Source of the DNA: Sulfurospirillum_A sp029027265
GTDB taxonomy: Bacteria > Campylobacterota > Campylobacteria > Campylobacterales > Sulfurospirillaceae
NCBI GenBank assembly: GCA_029027265.1
Contig: CP093061.1
Coordinates: forward strand, 2,604,001-2,668,000
Reading direction: 5' to 3'
DNA length: 64,000 bases
Translations under genes and position numbers: made by a program
Notes under the pieces: model-generated
The model's input: only the letters and a program-made list of their open reading frames with translations
The model's database searches: none
What the model was told of the DNA's origin: nothing
Shown here: positions 45,529 through 54,846 of the stretch, piece by piece
Layout: every line of letters begins with the position of its first letter
Numbering within the stretch: the stretch's first letter is position 1

Positions 45529-47054
45529 TACTTAACTCCTTCGATTGTGTTCACTTTTAAAATGAACTCTTTTGCTTCTTGAGTGACCGCCTTTTTTTCC
45601 ATCAACACAATCATTTTCTTAACACTCGCATCAATTGGACCTAAAATTGGCTTTGGATAAATTCCTAAGATTACAACTAAAGCTACTAAAGGAATAAGAG
45701 CAGCTAACTCTCTTCCGTTTAAATCTTTTAAACCTCTGTTCTTCTCATTCGTAATTTCACCAAAAAATGATCTTTTATATAAAGTAAGCATATAAATAGC
45801 TCCCAAGATGATACCACTTCCAGCAAATAGAGTCATAATCCAACTAACTCTATAAAAGCCCATAAGTGATAAAAACTCACCTACAAAACCAATAGTCAAA
45901 GGAAGTCCAACTGATGCCATTAACATTATTCCATATATTGTTGCAAAGGTCGGCATACTAATAGCAAGTCCACCAAATTCACTCATATTTTTTGTATGTC
46001 GCCTGTCGTAAATACACCCAACTAACATAAACAGAGCACCACTTACAATCCCATGACTTATCATAAGAAAAATTGAACCTGTGATACCCTCTGCATTAAG
46101 TGCAAAAGTACCAAGAATGATAATACCCATGTGTGATATGGAACTGTATGCTATTACTTGTTTCATATCCTCTTGGGCGTAAGCCACCATAGCTGCGTAG
46201 ATAACCATAATTATGGCTACTATTGCAATTGGTATCAAAAAGTATACTGTCGCATCAGGGAAGAGTGGAAGTAAAAACCTCACCATTCCGTAAGTTCCCA
46301 TCTTTAGAAGAACTGCTGCTAGTATAACCGAACCAATAGTTGGTGCTTGTCCGTGAGCATAAGGTAACCATGTGTGAAATGGAAACATTGGAACTTTAAT
46401 AGCAAATGCTAAGAAAAATGCTCCAAATAACCAAAGCTGTGTATTAAATGGTAATGCAAGTTGTTGCCAATCTACAATTGAAAAACTCCAAATACCTATT
46501 TCTTGAAAATAATAATACCCCATATACAAGATACCTACAAGCATAAGAACTGAACCTGCAAATGTATATAAGAAAAACTTTATTGCTGCATATATTCTTC
46601 GATCACTTCCCCAAGCACCAATGATATAAAGCATTGGAATAAGTGAAAATTCCCAAAATAGGTAAAACAAAATTGCATCAAGACTTAAAAACACACCAAC
46701 CATAGTCATTTCTAAGACTAAAACTGTGATGATTAGGTTCTTTGCATCTTTTTCGATACTAAGCCCAATAAGTGCAATCATAGTCATAAAAGTACTAAGA
46801 ATTACTAGAAATAACGATATGCCATCAACACCCAAGTGGTAACTCATACCAAATTGCGAAATGATAGTAGCGTGTTCTACAAACTGAAGACCATCAATGT
46901 TTCCATCAAACGACGCCCAAAGAGCAATAGTAAGTAAAAACTCTAAAGCTGCTACGGTGATACCATAAACTCTTATGCTATCTTTGTTTACTAAGAATCC
47001 AAAGAGTCCTGCAACTAGTGGAAAAAATATTATTAATGATAAAATATAATCCAT
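45528..47054 (-). CDS. nuoM: complex I subunit M
   Basis: 508 residues, about 14 membrane helices. Conserved Glu in FLFWEFSLIPMLYIIGAWG, KVPMFPFHTWLPYAHGQAPT and YAQEDMKQVIAYSSISHMG mark it as NuoM. Antiporter-like proton channel in the membrane arm. Ten bases after nuoL; overlaps nuoN by one base. Confidence 0.95.
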   Translation of the reverse strand: MDYILSLIIFFPLVAGLFGFLVNKDSIRVYGITVAALEFLLTIALWASFDGNIDGLQFVEHATIISQFGMSYHLGVDGISLFLVILSTFMTMIALIGLSIEKDAKNLIITVLVLEMTMVGVFLSLDAILFYLFWEFSLIPMLYIIGAWGSDRRIYAAIKFFLYTFAGSVLMLVGILYMGYYYFQEIGIWSFSIVDWQQLALPFNTQLWLFGAFFLAFAIKVPMFPFHTWLPYAHGQAPTIGSVILAAVLLKMGTYGMVRFLLPLFPDATVYFLIPIAIVAIIMVIYAAMVAYAQEDMKQVIAYSSISHMGIIILGTFALNAEGITGSIFLMISHGIVSGALFMLVGCIYDRRHTKNMSEFGGLAISMPTFATIYGIMLMASVGLPLTIGFVGEFLSLMGFYRVSWIMTLFAGSGIILGAIYMLTLYKRSFFGEITNEKNRGLKDLNGRELAALIPLVALVVILGIYPKPILGPIDASVKKMIVLMEKKAVTQEAKEFILKVNTIEGVK

Positions 47055-47063
47055 TCTCTACTC

Positions 47064-48920
47064 CTATACCGTCGGTCTATAAAAAATTGCTAATGCTAAA
47101 AGGACAACTATACCTACTACCATCCAACGCAACATTGACGAGAGATTACCACTCTGCATCTTTCTTGCTTTCTCTCCACCACCATATATGACTTTTGCAA
47201 TCATATCTACAGTAGCATCTACTATTTTGTTATCTATATTCAACCAAGCAAACCTTGAGAGTGCTGTAAAAGGTTTCATAATAGCCTCTTCGTAAAATTT
47301 TGGAATATAATATTGATTTGAAAGAAGTTTATAAACTCCCCAATTCTCAATTTTCTCACTAAATCCACCTCTCTTGTACTTATAGACTGCATATGCAATA
47401 CCACTAAGTGCGATTGCCGAAGTAGCAAAAATAAGTATAAGAGCAACACTGTGGTCAAGCGTAAATTCATAATCAACTAAAAGCTGAGTTGTAAACTCAT
47501 GAAATGAGTGCTCAAAAAATCCAGCAACTATAGCTAAAAGTGCCAATGGAGTAAGTGCATAAATTACAAATGGTTGAGCATCATGAGGGTGATAACCAAG
47601 TTTCTCATGAACTTTTTCTCCAAAGAAAACAAGCATTACTAAACGGAAACTATAAAATGCCGTTAAACCAGCTCCAACAAAAAGTGCTCCCCATAAAAGG
47701 TATGAGCCATTGTTAAAAGCTACTTCAAGAATCTTATCTTTTGAAAAGAATCCAGCAAGTGGATAAATACCCGCAAGTGCTACTGAAGCTATACCCATAA
47801 GTATTGCTGTTGGTCTCATAGCCTTATAAAGTCCACCCATTTTTTTAATATCAAGTTCACCGTCCATGGCGTGCATTACATTACCAGCTCCTAGGAAAAG
47901 AAGTGATTTAAAGAATGCATGAGTCATTAAGTGAAAAAGTGCTATCCAATAAGCTCCAAGTCCAGCTGCAACAAACATATAACCAAGTTGTGACAGAGTT
48001 GAGTAAGCAATAATACGCTTTAAATCTCTATTTACAAGAGCCATTGAAGCTGCAAAAACTGCTACAAATGCTCCAAGAGAGGCTATAAACATTCCAACTT
48101 CAGGGATTAGAACATAAATCTCACTACAACGAATAACAAGATAAACTCCTGCTGTTACCATAGTTGCTGCGTGAATTAAAGCTGAAACTGGAGTTGGTCC
48201 TTCCATTGCATCTGCAAGCCACGTATGAAGTGGAAATTGAGCTGATTTACCCATAGCTCCAATAAATAAGAATATTCCTATCCAAGTAACTATGTTTGGC
48301 TCAATATTAATAATTTTAGCAAAAACTATGTCATATTGAAGTGAGCCTATACTCCAATAAATAAGGAAAATTCCCATCAACATTCCAAGATCTGCAATTC
48401 TATTCATAATAAAAGCTTCGTTTGCAGCCCATGATGCAGTGTGTTTTTTGTACCAAAAACCAATAAGTCCCCAAGAACAGAGACCAACGCCTTCCCAGCC
48501 TATGAAAAGACCAACAAAGTTATCGCTCATAACTAAAACCATCATTGAGAAAACAAATGCTGACAACCAAGAGAAAAATCTATTGAAACTTTCATCGTGT
48601 TCCATGTAACCTATAGAGTAAATGTGAACTATAGTTGAAACTAGTGTAACTGTTACCATCATAATTACAGAGACTTGGTCTACTACAAAACCAAATGGAA
48701 CTCTTAGGTTTCCCGCACTTATCCAATCCATCATTTCAACGTGAACGATTGTGTCCATATCAACGTAGTTAAGAAGTATCATTGAACTTATGAAAGAAAC
48801 AAATATCAATGCAGATGTAAAGATACCTGTAAAAAGATTTTTAGGACTTTGTGCAAATAAAGCTGCTATCAAAGAGCCAACTATCGGTGCAAAAAGTGCA
48901 ATATAAAGATATTTTTCCAT
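47064..48920 (-). CDS. nuoL: complex I subunit L
   Basis: 618 residues, normal length. VGWEGVGLCSWGLIGFW, KSAQFPLHTWLADAMEGPTP and LVNRDLKRIIAYSTLSQLGY identify NuoL, the distal pumping subunit with the long lateral helix at its C terminus (about 490-600). Lies 4 nt after nuoK. Confidence 0.95.
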   Translation of the reverse strand: MEKYLYIALFAPIVGSLIAALFAQSPKNLFTGIFTSALIFVSFISSMILLNYVDMDTIVHVEMMDWISAGNLRVPFGFVVDQVSVIMMVTVTLVSTIVHIYSIGYMEHDESFNRFFSWLSAFVFSMMVLVMSDNFVGLFIGWEGVGLCSWGLIGFWYKKHTASWAANEAFIMNRIADLGMLMGIFLIYWSIGSLQYDIVFAKIINIEPNIVTWIGIFLFIGAMGKSAQFPLHTWLADAMEGPTPVSALIHAATMVTAGVYLVIRCSEIYVLIPEVGMFIASLGAFVAVFAASMALVNRDLKRIIAYSTLSQLGYMFVAAGLGAYWIALFHLMTHAFFKSLLFLGAGNVMHAMDGELDIKKMGGLYKAMRPTAILMGIASVALAGIYPLAGFFSKDKILEVAFNNGSYLLWGALFVGAGLTAFYSFRLVMLVFFGEKVHEKLGYHPHDAQPFVIYALTPLALLAIVAGFFEHSFHEFTTQLLVDYEFTLDHSVALILIFATSAIALSGIAYAVYKYKRGGFSEKIENWGVYKLLSNQYYIPKFYEEAIMKPFTALSRFAWLNIDNKIVDATVDMIAKVIYGGGEKARKMQSGNLSSMLRWMVVGIVVLLALAIFYRPTV

Positions 48921-48924
48921 TGCG

Positions 48925-49227
48925 TTACCCTTTCATCAAATTTAAAGTATCAAGGTCAGTTGAGCCAGTCTTTTTATACCAAAGAATCAACAATCCAAGA
49001 CCAACAGCTATTTCACTAGCTGCTACTGCTATTATAAAAAATGCAAACATTTGTCCACTTAAGTCTCCATAGTAATGAGAAACTGCAACAAAACCAACAT
49101 TAACTGCATTTAACAAAATCTCTGTCGAAAAGAAAAGCATTAAAAGATTTTTTCTTCTCATTACACCAATAAGTCCAATACTAAAAAGAATTCCTGAGAG
49201 AACTAAATAATGAGTTAAAGTTATCAT
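48925..49227 (-). CDS. nuoK: complex I subunit K
   Basis: 100 residues and three membrane helices. The buried Glu in LLMLFFSTEILLNAVNVGFV and the second Glu in AVAASEIAVGLGLLI are the proton-pathway residues of NuoK. Overlaps nuoJ by four bases (ATGA). Confidence 0.95.
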   Translation of the reverse strand: MITLTHYLVLSGILFSIGLIGVMRRKNLLMLFFSTEILLNAVNVGFVAVSHYYGDLSGQMFAFFIIAVAASEIAVGLGLLILWYKKTGSTDLDTLNLMKG

Positions 49228-49778
49228 ATGATCTCCCTTTTCTCTTCATAATGATCTTCTTCTGTAAGATTCATCTCCATCCTTTTGCTAACAAGTAAAA
49301 TTCCACTTATCATAGAAACCAACAACATAACCGCTGCAAGTTCAAATGGAATAAGGTATTTTGTAAACAAAACTAATCCTACCAACTGAATATTACCCTC
49401 TCCCTCTATAACAGAAGGATAAATAGCTTCAATATTAGCCGAGTATATCGGTGCACTCATAATGATAACTATCAAAACAGCTGAGATAATAGACAAAGAA
49501 TAGAGTACTTTTTTATAGTGAATATTCTCTTTAACATCTCTTGTTGTATCAAAAAACATCATACCAAATGCGTAAAGTGCCATAACTGCACCTGAGTAGA
49601 CTACTATCTGGACAACTCCTAGGAATTCTGCTCCTAAAAGGAAAAAGAAACCCGATATAAAAATCATCCCGCCTGCTAATGCACTCATTGCATAGAGTGC
49701 ATTCTTACTAAAAACAACAATCCCAAACATAATAATAGTTAGGATTGAAAATGTATAAAATGCTATAACTTCAAACAT
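49224..49778 (-). CDS. nuoJ: complex I subunit J
   Basis: 184 residues with five membrane helices. The pi-bulge segment QIVVYSGAVMALYAFGMMFF matches NuoJ. C terminus (SKRMEMNLTEEDHYEEKREI) is cytoplasmic and charged. Overlaps nuoK by four bases and follows nuoI by seven. Confidence 0.94.
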   Translation of the reverse strand: MFEVIAFYTFSILTIIMFGIVVFSKNALYAMSALAGGMIFISGFFFLLGAEFLGVVQIVVYSGAVMALYAFGMMFFDTTRDVKENIHYKKVLYSLSIISAVLIVIIMSAPIYSANIEAIYPSVIEGEGNIQLVGLVLFTKYLIPFELAAVMLLVSMISGILLVSKRMEMNLTEEDHYEEKREII

Positions 49779-49785
49779 AATAACC

Positions 49786-50403
49786 TCAATACGCTAGTGG
49801 TGTTTTTTTAACAAAAGAGTCTGCATCATCGCTTAACGCGCCAAATCCAGGAAACTCTTGCTGTTTATTAGCCTTGAACTCGTCCAAAGGCGTTAACATA
49901 TCTTCTCTTAACCCAAAATGTGCTCTTTGCTCACCTGCATTTTCATAATCACTACTATGAACAATAGCAAGTTCAGGACAAACTTCAGCACAATAACCAC
50001 AAAATATACATCTACCAAAGTTGATTGTATATTGTGATACCTCTTTTCTTGAATTTTCATCAAGTTTTGTCTCTATTCTAATACAATTAGAGATACAAAT
50101 TTTTTCGCAAAGACCACAACCAATGCATCTATCACTTCCACTCTCTTGGAGGCGAAGAAGCTTGTGAATTGCTCTGTATCTTGGTCCCATTTCTAACTTC
50201 TCTTGCGGATATGAAACTGTATGCGTATTGCCTCTTGCAAACATCTCTCTTAAAACTATCCATAGTCCTACAAAAAGCTCACCTTTTATGGCACGGCTAA
50301 ATCCTCTTTTGAAGAATTCCCAGCCTGTTTTTGGCTTGGCTTCTCCTTCGTAGAAAATATATCCAGGAGCCACATCTCTTTTTGAAAATTGTTCTAAACT
50401 CAT
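49786..50403 (-). CDS. nuoI: complex I subunit I (2x[4Fe-4S])
   Basis: 205 residues. Two ferredoxin motifs, CIGCGLCEKICISNC and CIFCGYCAEVCPELAI, hold clusters N6a and N6b. An N-terminal amphipathic part (FFKRGFSRAIKGELF) associates with the membrane. The C-terminal extension after residue 150 is longer than in E. coli NuoI and typical of epsilonproteobacteria. Confidence 0.95.
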   Translation of the reverse strand: MSLEQFSKRDVAPGYIFYEGEAKPKTGWEFFKRGFSRAIKGELFVGLWIVLREMFARGNTHTVSYPQEKLEMGPRYRAIHKLLRLQESGSDRCIGCGLCEKICISNCIRIETKLDENSRKEVSQYTINFGRCIFCGYCAEVCPELAIVHSSDYENAGEQRAHFGLREDMLTPLDEFKANKQQEFPGFGALSDDADSFVKKTPLAY

Positions 50404-50412
50404 TATGCCCTC

Positions 50413-51402
50413 CTAAATAAGCACTATGCCAGTGATTAGAATATTGATAAGTGCCAAAGGCATCAATACTTTCCAACAAAGCCACATCAATTGGTCTGGT
50501 CTAATATGAGGCCAAGCCGCTCTAACCCACAAAAATAAAAATATAAAAGCAGATATTTTAAACAGTATCATAATGGCCCCAGGAATAATCCAAAGTGGAT
50601 TATAACCACCCAAGAACATAATACTAACTAAAAACGATACTGTTATCATATTTGCATATTCACCTACAAAAAATAATCCCCATCTCATGCCAGAATAATC
50701 TGTTGCATAACCAGAAACAATTTCTGCTTCATACTCAATCAAATCAAATGGTGTTCTATTAGTTTCAGCAAAACCAGCAATTACAAAAAGTAAAAATGCA
50801 AAAGGTTGTTTCCAAACTAACCAAGAAGTAAATCCACCAATTTGATAATCATTTATATCTATCAGAGAAAGTGAACCAATTATCATAATAGGTGCTAAAA
50901 GTGCAAGTCCTGAAACAACTTCAAAACTCAACAACTGTATAACAGTTCTTGCAGCTCCTAAAAGTGCCCATTTGTTTGTACTACTCATGCCCGCAAGAAG
51001 TGGAGCGTACATACCAGCACTCGCAACTCCCATAACAAATAGAATACCTACATTTATGTCAGATATAATCGGTGTTATTGTATAACCAAATACCGTAAAT
51101 TCTGGGAAAAATGGTACAGCTGCCATTGCTGTAAAAGCACAAACAGGTGCAATTACAGGAGCTATTTTAAATATAGGCTTTACTGCATGTTGTGGAACTA
51201 TGTCTTCTTTTGTAAAAAGCTTAATACCATCTGCTGCTAATTGTAAAACGCCATGAGGTCCTACGTTCATGGGTCCAAGTCTACGCTGCATATAAGCTAA
51301 AACCTTTCTCTCTATAAAAGTAGCAAAAGCTGCCATACCTGCCACAACCGATAACACTATAACGGCTTTTATAACCGTTTCAATTACTATTGCCCAGTCC
51401 AT
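50413..51402 (-). CDS. nuoH: complex I subunit H
   Basis: 329 residues, eight membrane helices. Quinone-site loop motifs ERKVLAYMQRRLGPMNVGPHG and AETNRTPFDLIEYEAEIVSGY are intact. Links the hydrophilic arm to the pumping arm. Overlaps nuoG by one base. Confidence 0.96.
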   Translation of the reverse strand: MDWAIVIETVIKAVIVLSVVAGMAAFATFIERKVLAYMQRRLGPMNVGPHGVLQLAADGIKLFTKEDIVPQHAVKPIFKIAPVIAPVCAFTAMAAVPFFPEFTVFGYTITPIISDINVGILFVMGVASAGMYAPLLAGMSSTNKWALLGAARTVIQLLSFEVVSGLALLAPIMIIGSLSLIDINDYQIGGFTSWLVWKQPFAFLLFVIAGFAETNRTPFDLIEYEAEIVSGYATDYSGMRWGLFFVGEYANMITVSFLVSIMFLGGYNPLWIIPGAIMILFKISAFIFLFLWVRAAWPHIRPDQLMWLCWKVLMPLALINILITGIVLI

Positions 51403-53783
51403 TATTTCACACCTTTTATGCTAACTTCAGCAAACCTATACCCATCAGGAAAGAATTGCTTAGCATTTAGTTTTGTATCAAATGTAGGTAAATATGGTAT
51501 ATCTCCACTTATCATTAAATCAACTTCAACTCTAAGTGTAAGTTTTACTCCATTACTTCCCTCAACCACTACCATATCAGCACTTTCAAGTTCTCTTTTT
51601 TCTAAAAACTCACTTGAGGCATATAATGAACCAGCCTCATTGAGTTGATGTGCTCTATTGGTAGAAGCATTAAACTGTTGCACTGGGTTTGCTAAGTAAA
51701 GAGGTGTAATCATCTCTTTATGCTCACTTATCTCATCTACTTCATCTTTACATATAACGGTTTTTGAACTTAATAGATAACCACGGTTCTCTTCACCAGC
51801 TCTTGTAAACTCATTTGGTAATGAGTCAAATGGTACTGCTTTAAAACCACGACGAGGAGGAAGTTCCTCAGTATAGTCTATAGTAAACTCAGTATCAAAA
51901 CCAAGCTCATTGGCTATGTCATTTAAACAGTATCCTCTATATGGAAGAGCTGCATTTGTAGGAACTACTCTTTTATTCATGCTAGTAAATGTTCCCTCTT
52001 GTTGATTAAGAGCAGGCATATCTAAATCACCCTTTCCTAAAGCACTTAGAGTTACATCTGCCTTAACATTGTAACCAAGAGTAAATTTACCTCTATTTTT
52101 GTTCAAATCACATATAATAGAAACACCAAGAGTATTTGTCTGACTTGGAATTATAACAACGCTAAAATCTGTATATTTTTGTATGAGCCCTAGAAGTTTT
52201 GCTAAGTTTTTACTCTTTGGATGCTTATATAAATCTTCACCAGCAATTAGTGAAAAAGAATCTTTTTTAGCAAGTAATTTTGGTAACTTCTCACTAAAAT
52301 CATCAATACCAAGTATTTCAAAAAGTGAATTCTCATCTACCTCTATCTCTTTTTCCTCTTCCCCTTCACCCACTGTTTGTTTACATGTAGTATGAAAAGA
52401 TTGAAGATAATTAGCAGTTTCACTCGGCAAGTTTTTACCAAACAAATCAAGAATAAGATAAAGAACAGCTTCTTCAGCTCCAACTTTATGGTTCAGACTC
52501 AATAAGTTTTTAGAGTATCCCTCTACAACTGGGTCAGCTACTGGATGAAAATAAAGTCCTGCACCTTTGTTCATACTAAGAGCATTATTAAAAGCATAAC
52601 CTGCATTTGGACTGTCTGTTTTGATTGCAGTTCCTACACTTACAACAAAGTTGCTTTTTTGAACTGTTTTCAAATCTCCACTATAAAGATTTGTTCCGCT
52701 GACAGATGCAAAGTTATCTAGAAATTTCTTATAAGCATAAGCGTCATCATTTACTAGCTTATAGCCATATTTATCTTTTAGTTTTTGAAGTATCAATGCT
52801 TCTTCGTTTGTTATAAAACTATCAAATTCAATTGTATCTACTTTTGTTTTGATAGTGTTTATTACTTTTTCAAACGCCTCTTCATCTTTGCCTGCAACTA
52901 CATTTTCAAAGTCATATCCATATCTAGCCCCACCGTGAATTGGTGAAAAACTGTAATCATTACTTACTCTAAAAATTTTATCATTTGAATTTGACACATT
53001 ATCATGTCTAACATCGTAATATATAAGAGAACAATCACTACTATGAGGGTTAGCTGCTGGAATCTTCTTAAGCTCCCAAGCATTTGCTTTGTACTGAAAG
53101 TCACTACTTACAAGTGCTCCAACAGGACAAACTGAGCTACACTCACCACACATAGTACATTCAAGGGTATCAGCTCCGCTTGCAACGCCTATGATAGACT
53201 TTTGAAGTTTATTCCACATTGCATATGCATCTTTAGGAGTTTTCTCTTTCCACTCTTTATCAAGCTCAGCTCCACCACGTTTAACTGTTTTAAGTGCTGA
53301 TTCTCCAATCATGTCTTTACAAACTGTGACACAACGCTCACAGACTATACACAAAGATGGATCATAATGAATCTTTCCCCAATCAGTAGCAGGACGAGGC
53401 ATATCAGCTATACAGTGACTCTGAGAATTGATCTCCATCTCCATTGTATAGTTTTGCAATTCACACTCACCACTTTGGTCACAAACGCCACACTCTAGAG
53501 GGTGATTTACATCGTATATCTCCATGATAGCTTTGCGTTCTTTTTCTATCTCTTCATTTTTAGTGATTATATTCATGCCGTCTTTTGCTTTTGCATTACA
53601 TGAATATACACGTTTACCATCAACCTCTACCAGGCATAGTCTACAAGCCAAAGTTGGTGAACAATTTGAAAGATAACAAAGTGCTGGAATGAAAATATCA
53701 TTTGCCCTTGCTATGTTTAGTACAAACTCTCCCTCTTTTGCCTTACATTCAACGCCATCAATAGTTACTTTAATTTCGTTCAT
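51402..53783 (-). CDS. nuoG: complex I subunit G (large Fe-S protein)
   Basis: 793 residues. The N-terminal [2Fe-2S] Cys set lies in FIPALCYLSNCSPTLACRLC with the fourth Cys in YSCNAKAK; the H-C3 motif is HPLECGVCDQSGECELQNY; the next sets are CIVCERCVTVC and CTMCGECSSVCPVGAL. The molybdopterin-like domain follows without cofactor motifs. An acidic stretch GEGEEEKEIEVDEN is inserted near residue 475. In epsilonproteobacteria this subunit takes electrons without NuoE/F. Confidence 0.93.
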   Translation of the reverse strand: MNEIKVTIDGVECKAKEGEFVLNIARANDIFIPALCYLSNCSPTLACRLCLVEVDGKRVYSCNAKAKDGMNIITKNEEIEKERKAIMEIYDVNHPLECGVCDQSGECELQNYTMEMEINSQSHCIADMPRPATDWGKIHYDPSLCIVCERCVTVCKDMIGESALKTVKRGGAELDKEWKEKTPKDAYAMWNKLQKSIIGVASGADTLECTMCGECSSVCPVGALVSSDFQYKANAWELKKIPAANPHSSDCSLIYYDVRHDNVSNSNDKIFRVSNDYSFSPIHGGARYGYDFENVVAGKDEEAFEKVINTIKTKVDTIEFDSFITNEEALILQKLKDKYGYKLVNDDAYAYKKFLDNFASVSGTNLYSGDLKTVQKSNFVVSVGTAIKTDSPNAGYAFNNALSMNKGAGLYFHPVADPVVEGYSKNLLSLNHKVGAEEAVLYLILDLFGKNLPSETANYLQSFHTTCKQTVGEGEEEKEIEVDENSLFEILGIDDFSEKLPKLLAKKDSFSLIAGEDLYKHPKSKNLAKLLGLIQKYTDFSVVIIPSQTNTLGVSIICDLNKNRGKFTLGYNVKADVTLSALGKGDLDMPALNQQEGTFTSMNKRVVPTNAALPYRGYCLNDIANELGFDTEFTIDYTEELPPRRGFKAVPFDSLPNEFTRAGEENRGYLLSSKTVICKDEVDEISEHKEMITPLYLANPVQQFNASTNRAHQLNEAGSLYASSEFLEKRELESADMVVVEGSNGVKLTLRVEVDLMISGDIPYLPTFDTKLNAKQFFPDGYRFAEVSIKGVK

Positions 53784-54517
53784 TGAACTTCTCTCTTTGT
53801 GATTTTTGCTACTTTAAACCTATATGAATTTTCATTTATTTCACTAGGCATTAAAGCTATCGTACCTTTTAACTTTTTATCAAGTCTAAACTCTCTATTT
53901 TGATTTTGCACTGTTACTAGCTGCCCATTTTGAACTTTTGCGGCAACTGCAAACTGAGCTGAACCTATCAAAAGCTCTCCATTCTCATCTGAGTTATACT
54001 CAAAAACAACTGTCCCATCAAAACTCTCTAACTCTTCAACCTCTTCTACATGTAAAGAGTCTGTTTTCATTTTTTTCAAACACTTTATCTCTATATTGCT
54101 ATATTTTTTTAAAAGATTTATAAACTTTGAAATATTTTCCACTCGTGAGTTCAAAAACATATCTTTACCAAAAATAATCAAAGGTTTTGAAGCATTTTGA
54201 ATCATTACATGTAACTCTTGGGCTTCTTCTTCTCCAATATTAGTTTCAGCACTTATATAACCTTCATCTAACTCATCAAAATAATCTCTTATCTCTTGAG
54301 GTAAATCAGTATTTTTTAAAAACTCTTTTGCAAGAATTGCTATTACACCCTCTTCACTTCCAGCTTCGTATCTGCTAAAAAACTCTACACTTTTCATGAG
54401 AGGTAAGTCTTCCAATACAGATATAAGTGCTATTTTTGAATCTTTTATTGTTTTAAAAAGCTCTTTATCATCCAAAGAGAGCATAGAACCAATAACTACT
54501 ACCAAATCATGGGTCAT
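53780..54517 (-). CDS. epsilonproteobacterial complex I accessory subunit (NuoF position, Cj1574-like)
   Basis: 245 residues. It stands where nuoF would be but has no FMN, NADH or [4Fe-4S] motif and no Cys cluster. The sequence (VVIGSMLSLDDKELFKTIKD, NASKPLIIFGKDMFLNSRVE) resembles the molybdopterin-like domain of NuoG, so it is probably a NuoG-derived piece. In C. jejuni the gene at this place, Cj1574, is needed for flavodoxin-driven complex I. Start overlaps the preceding small gene by four bases, stop overlaps nuoG. Confidence 0.8.
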   Translation of the reverse strand: MTHDLVVVIGSMLSLDDKELFKTIKDSKIALISVLEDLPLMKSVEFFSRYEAGSEEGVIAILAKEFLKNTDLPQEIRDYFDELDEGYISAETNIGEEEAQELHVMIQNASKPLIIFGKDMFLNSRVENISKFINLLKKYSNIEIKCLKKMKTDSLHVEEVEELESFDGTVVFEYNSDENGELLIGSAQFAVAAKVQNGQLVTVQNQNREFRLDKKLKGTIALMPSEINENSYRFKVAKITKREVQ

Positions 54518-54747
54518 TCATGAACTCCTTTTTTAACAACTAATGTCCAATCAACTTCATTGAACTTTAGTGAGTTCATTAGTGTATGTCCAGCTTCTTT
54601 TATAAGATCGTTACTTTTTTGAACTCCTGAAAAATCACCAATTTCAAATATGAAGATAGATACTTCATCAGTAGCAGATTCATTAACTAATTCTAACATC
54701 CTATCGTAGAAATTTTCTTTCAAATGTCTTAAGTCATGTCGTTTCAT
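54514..54747 (-). CDS. small epsilonproteobacterial complex I protein (NuoE position, Cj1575-like)
   Basis: 77 residues, replacing the roughly 160-residue NuoE and lacking its four Cys. The start MKRHDLRHLKENFYDRMLE is basic; the middle VSIFIFEIGDFSGVQKSND looks like one alpha/beta unit. The same short gene is found at this place in Campylobacter. Its leader (54748-54840) is the only long gap in the nuo operon and carries the shared RBS hairpin, so this gene and its downstream partners may be separately regulated. Confidence 0.78.
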   Translation of the reverse strand: MKRHDLRHLKENFYDRMLELVNESATDEVSIFIFEIGDFSGVQKSNDLIKEAGHTLMNSLKFNEVDWTLVVKKGVHE

Positions 54748-54840
54748 TTTACTATCTCCTTTTTCAAGAAGTGAATTCTTGAAAAATTCCCCTCACTAAA
54801 GCTTTGTCTTTTACAAGATGAAAATAAATTTTTCATAGCC
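54748..54840 (-). promoter_or_regulatory. shared 5' leader element with RBS hairpin (nuo-internal copy)
   Basis: On the minus strand: AAAGCTTTAGTGAGGGGAAT, then the perfect 11-bp hairpin TTTTTCAAGAA-GTGAA-TTCTTGAAAAA (54760-54786), then GGAG of the ribosome binding site. Same order and core as the leaders of hisIE and trxB, with a wholly different but still paired stem. Confidence 0.55.
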
Positions 54841-54846
54841 CAACCC

